Shown here in pieces: positions 63,306 through 64,000 of a stretch of DNA of 64,000 nucleotides. Position numbers and translations under genes: made by a program. How positions within the stretch are numbered: the stretch's first letter is position 1; every line of letters starts with the position of its first letter. The DNA lies in contig DATAZL010000022.1 of assembly GCA_036272055.1 (NCBI GenBank), positions 1 to 64,000 on the forward strand. The letters run 5' to 3'. Source of the stretch: DASZVB01 sp036272055 (GTDB lineage: Bacteria; Myxococcota_A; Polyangia; Polyangiales; Polyangiaceae). The notes below the pieces were generated by a model. The model was not told the DNA's origin, ran no database searches, and worked only from the letters and a program-made list of their open reading frames with translations.

Positions 63306-64000
63306 AAGCCCAGGCCACGTAGGGCGGCGAAGGCTTTGGCATGCATCTCCACCGCACGCGGTTCCGGCGCGGGTCCGTGGTCGCTGCCGTCGGCACGCCG
63401 GAATCGGATTCCCGCCGAGACGCTGCCGGAGACGACGAGCTCACCGCGATGTGCTGCGCGATGGTGCGCGCCGCTGGGTAGTCAAATTGTCAGCATCGTG
63501 TCCGCCACCTCCGAACGCAGCGCAACGTGATGAACGTCGAGAAACTGCGTGTTGCGACAACCCGGGACGGCGCACTGCTCGTGATCGCGGCGCCGCACGG
63601 CTCGGCGCGTCGCCGGTGAGACGGTTTGCTTCGCCCGAACGCCGCCGATTGCGCGGACTCGCGCTGCGCCCACGTGGGCGCTCTCGTTCTTAGCGGGCTC
63701 TGCGCCCACATGGGCGCTCTCGTCCCTGGCCGGATCTGCGCCCGCAACGGGAGGCGTGATCACCCCGATGAGCCATCAGCATGAGCGCGGAGTCGTCGTC
63801 GAGCGGAGTGCCGCTGCGCTTCAGCTTGTTCATGGCCTCCCGGAAGAGCGCTAGCGTTTCGGGTGCAACTTCGAAGCGAAGAACGTGGCGCCGCACATCA
63901 GGCTTGCCCGCGGAAGAGGGCGCATCTCCCGGTTTAGCGGAACACGTCGATCTCGCGCCTACCGTCTCACGGGATCACGTCAAGGCGAATCGTCGGCCCG
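63306..64000 (-). pseudogene. HNH endonuclease fossil, copy 2 (may extend past the window)
   Basis: Pieces of one DUF222/HNH-type gene in several frames. From the right: RRHVLRFEVAPETLALFREA and PLDDDSALMLMAHR (63896 to 63760), then the linker (GADPARDESAHV, GAEPAKNESAHV), the HNH core RRAVRRRDHEQCAVPGC and FLDVHHVALRSE, and in other frames GGGHDADNLTT and GAHHRAAHRGELVVSGSVSA. At least two frameshifts and a deletion before the linker break it. The tail (VEMHAKAFAALRGLGFREAS) is cut off at the DUF427 gene. Confidence 0.75.
63664..63735 (-). repeat. Two 36-bp HVGAE linker repeats
   Basis: Units 63664-63699 and 63700-63735 encode GAEPAKNESAHV and GADPARDESAHV. Each carries the palindrome GCGCCCACGTGGGCGC (one mismatch in the second). 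A single related unit, one base longer, is at 29940-29976 in the other fossil. Confidence 0.85.

Overview
The window is high-GC, densely coded bacterial DNA and most likely comes from a myxobacterium (Polyangiales-like). The evidence is many secreted lipoproteins with Gly/Ser/Asn-rich linkers, a matrixin-type protease with a MYXO-CTERM-like tail, fossil copies of the HNH endonuclease family with HVGAE linker repeats, Rcp1-type two-component genes, and an ECF sigma locus. The organism is an inference; no rRNA or tRNA gene was seen.

Layout. 0-7.5 kb: minus-strand housekeeping genes (fabH, a DUF962/Mpo1-like protein, a lipoprotein, a SOUL protein, an AI-2E exporter, an SCP2 protein, panB) and a plus-strand peroxiredoxin. 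7.5-18.4 kb: an aromatic-acid catabolic island. A minus-strand operon (feruloyl-CoA-synthase-like ligase, amidohydrolase, pobA, pcaC, pcaH, pcaG, pcaB, pcaD; five junctions overlap by 4 nt) faces a plus-strand marR, MetE-like methyltransferase and second acyl-CoA ligase. A perfect 8+8 bp inverted repeat lies at the divide. Together they should activate hydroxycinnamates and convert 4-hydroxybenzoate through protocatechuate to beta-ketoadipate. 18.4-19.2 kb: a vapBC pair bracketed by a 90-bp duplication of the ligase 3' end. 19.4-28.6 kb: secreted proteins (GH16, GH43, lipoproteins), an ECF sigma/membrane partner/envelope protein operon, a GNAT and a methyltransferase; two adjacent genes carry single-base frameshifts. 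28.6-36.5 kb: trpS, an HNH fossil, GrpB, a two-component cluster (GAF protein, split kinase, response regulator, receiver-kinase), a TetR/SnoaL pair with two operators, and DoxX. 36.7-45.4 kb: secA, wecB, a mutarotase, a lipoprotein, a YadG/YadH-type ABC exporter, and an acetylornithine-type aminotransferase with a leader able to form alternative stems. 45.7-54.2 kb: a discoidin-like lipoprotein, the matrixin and its partner, then an operon of AlkK-like ligase, MMPL/RND exporter, double-hotdog thioesterase and membrane protein. 54.5-56.6 kb: an isolated, less GC-rich gene that fuses a Fic (AMP-transferase) domain, a winged helix and a trypsin-like serine protease domain. 57-64 kb: RDD protein, ppnP, HDOD protein, amt, an RluA-type pseudouridine synthase, a radical SAM/SPASM-DUF427 pair, and a second HNH fossil.

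The strongest candidate for something undescribed is the Fic-protease fusion at 54494-56548. Secondary candidates are the amidohydrolase-containing hydroxycinnamate operon, the radical SAM/SPASM-DUF427 pair, the vapBC unit inside a duplicated gene end, and the alternative-stem leader before the aminotransferase.
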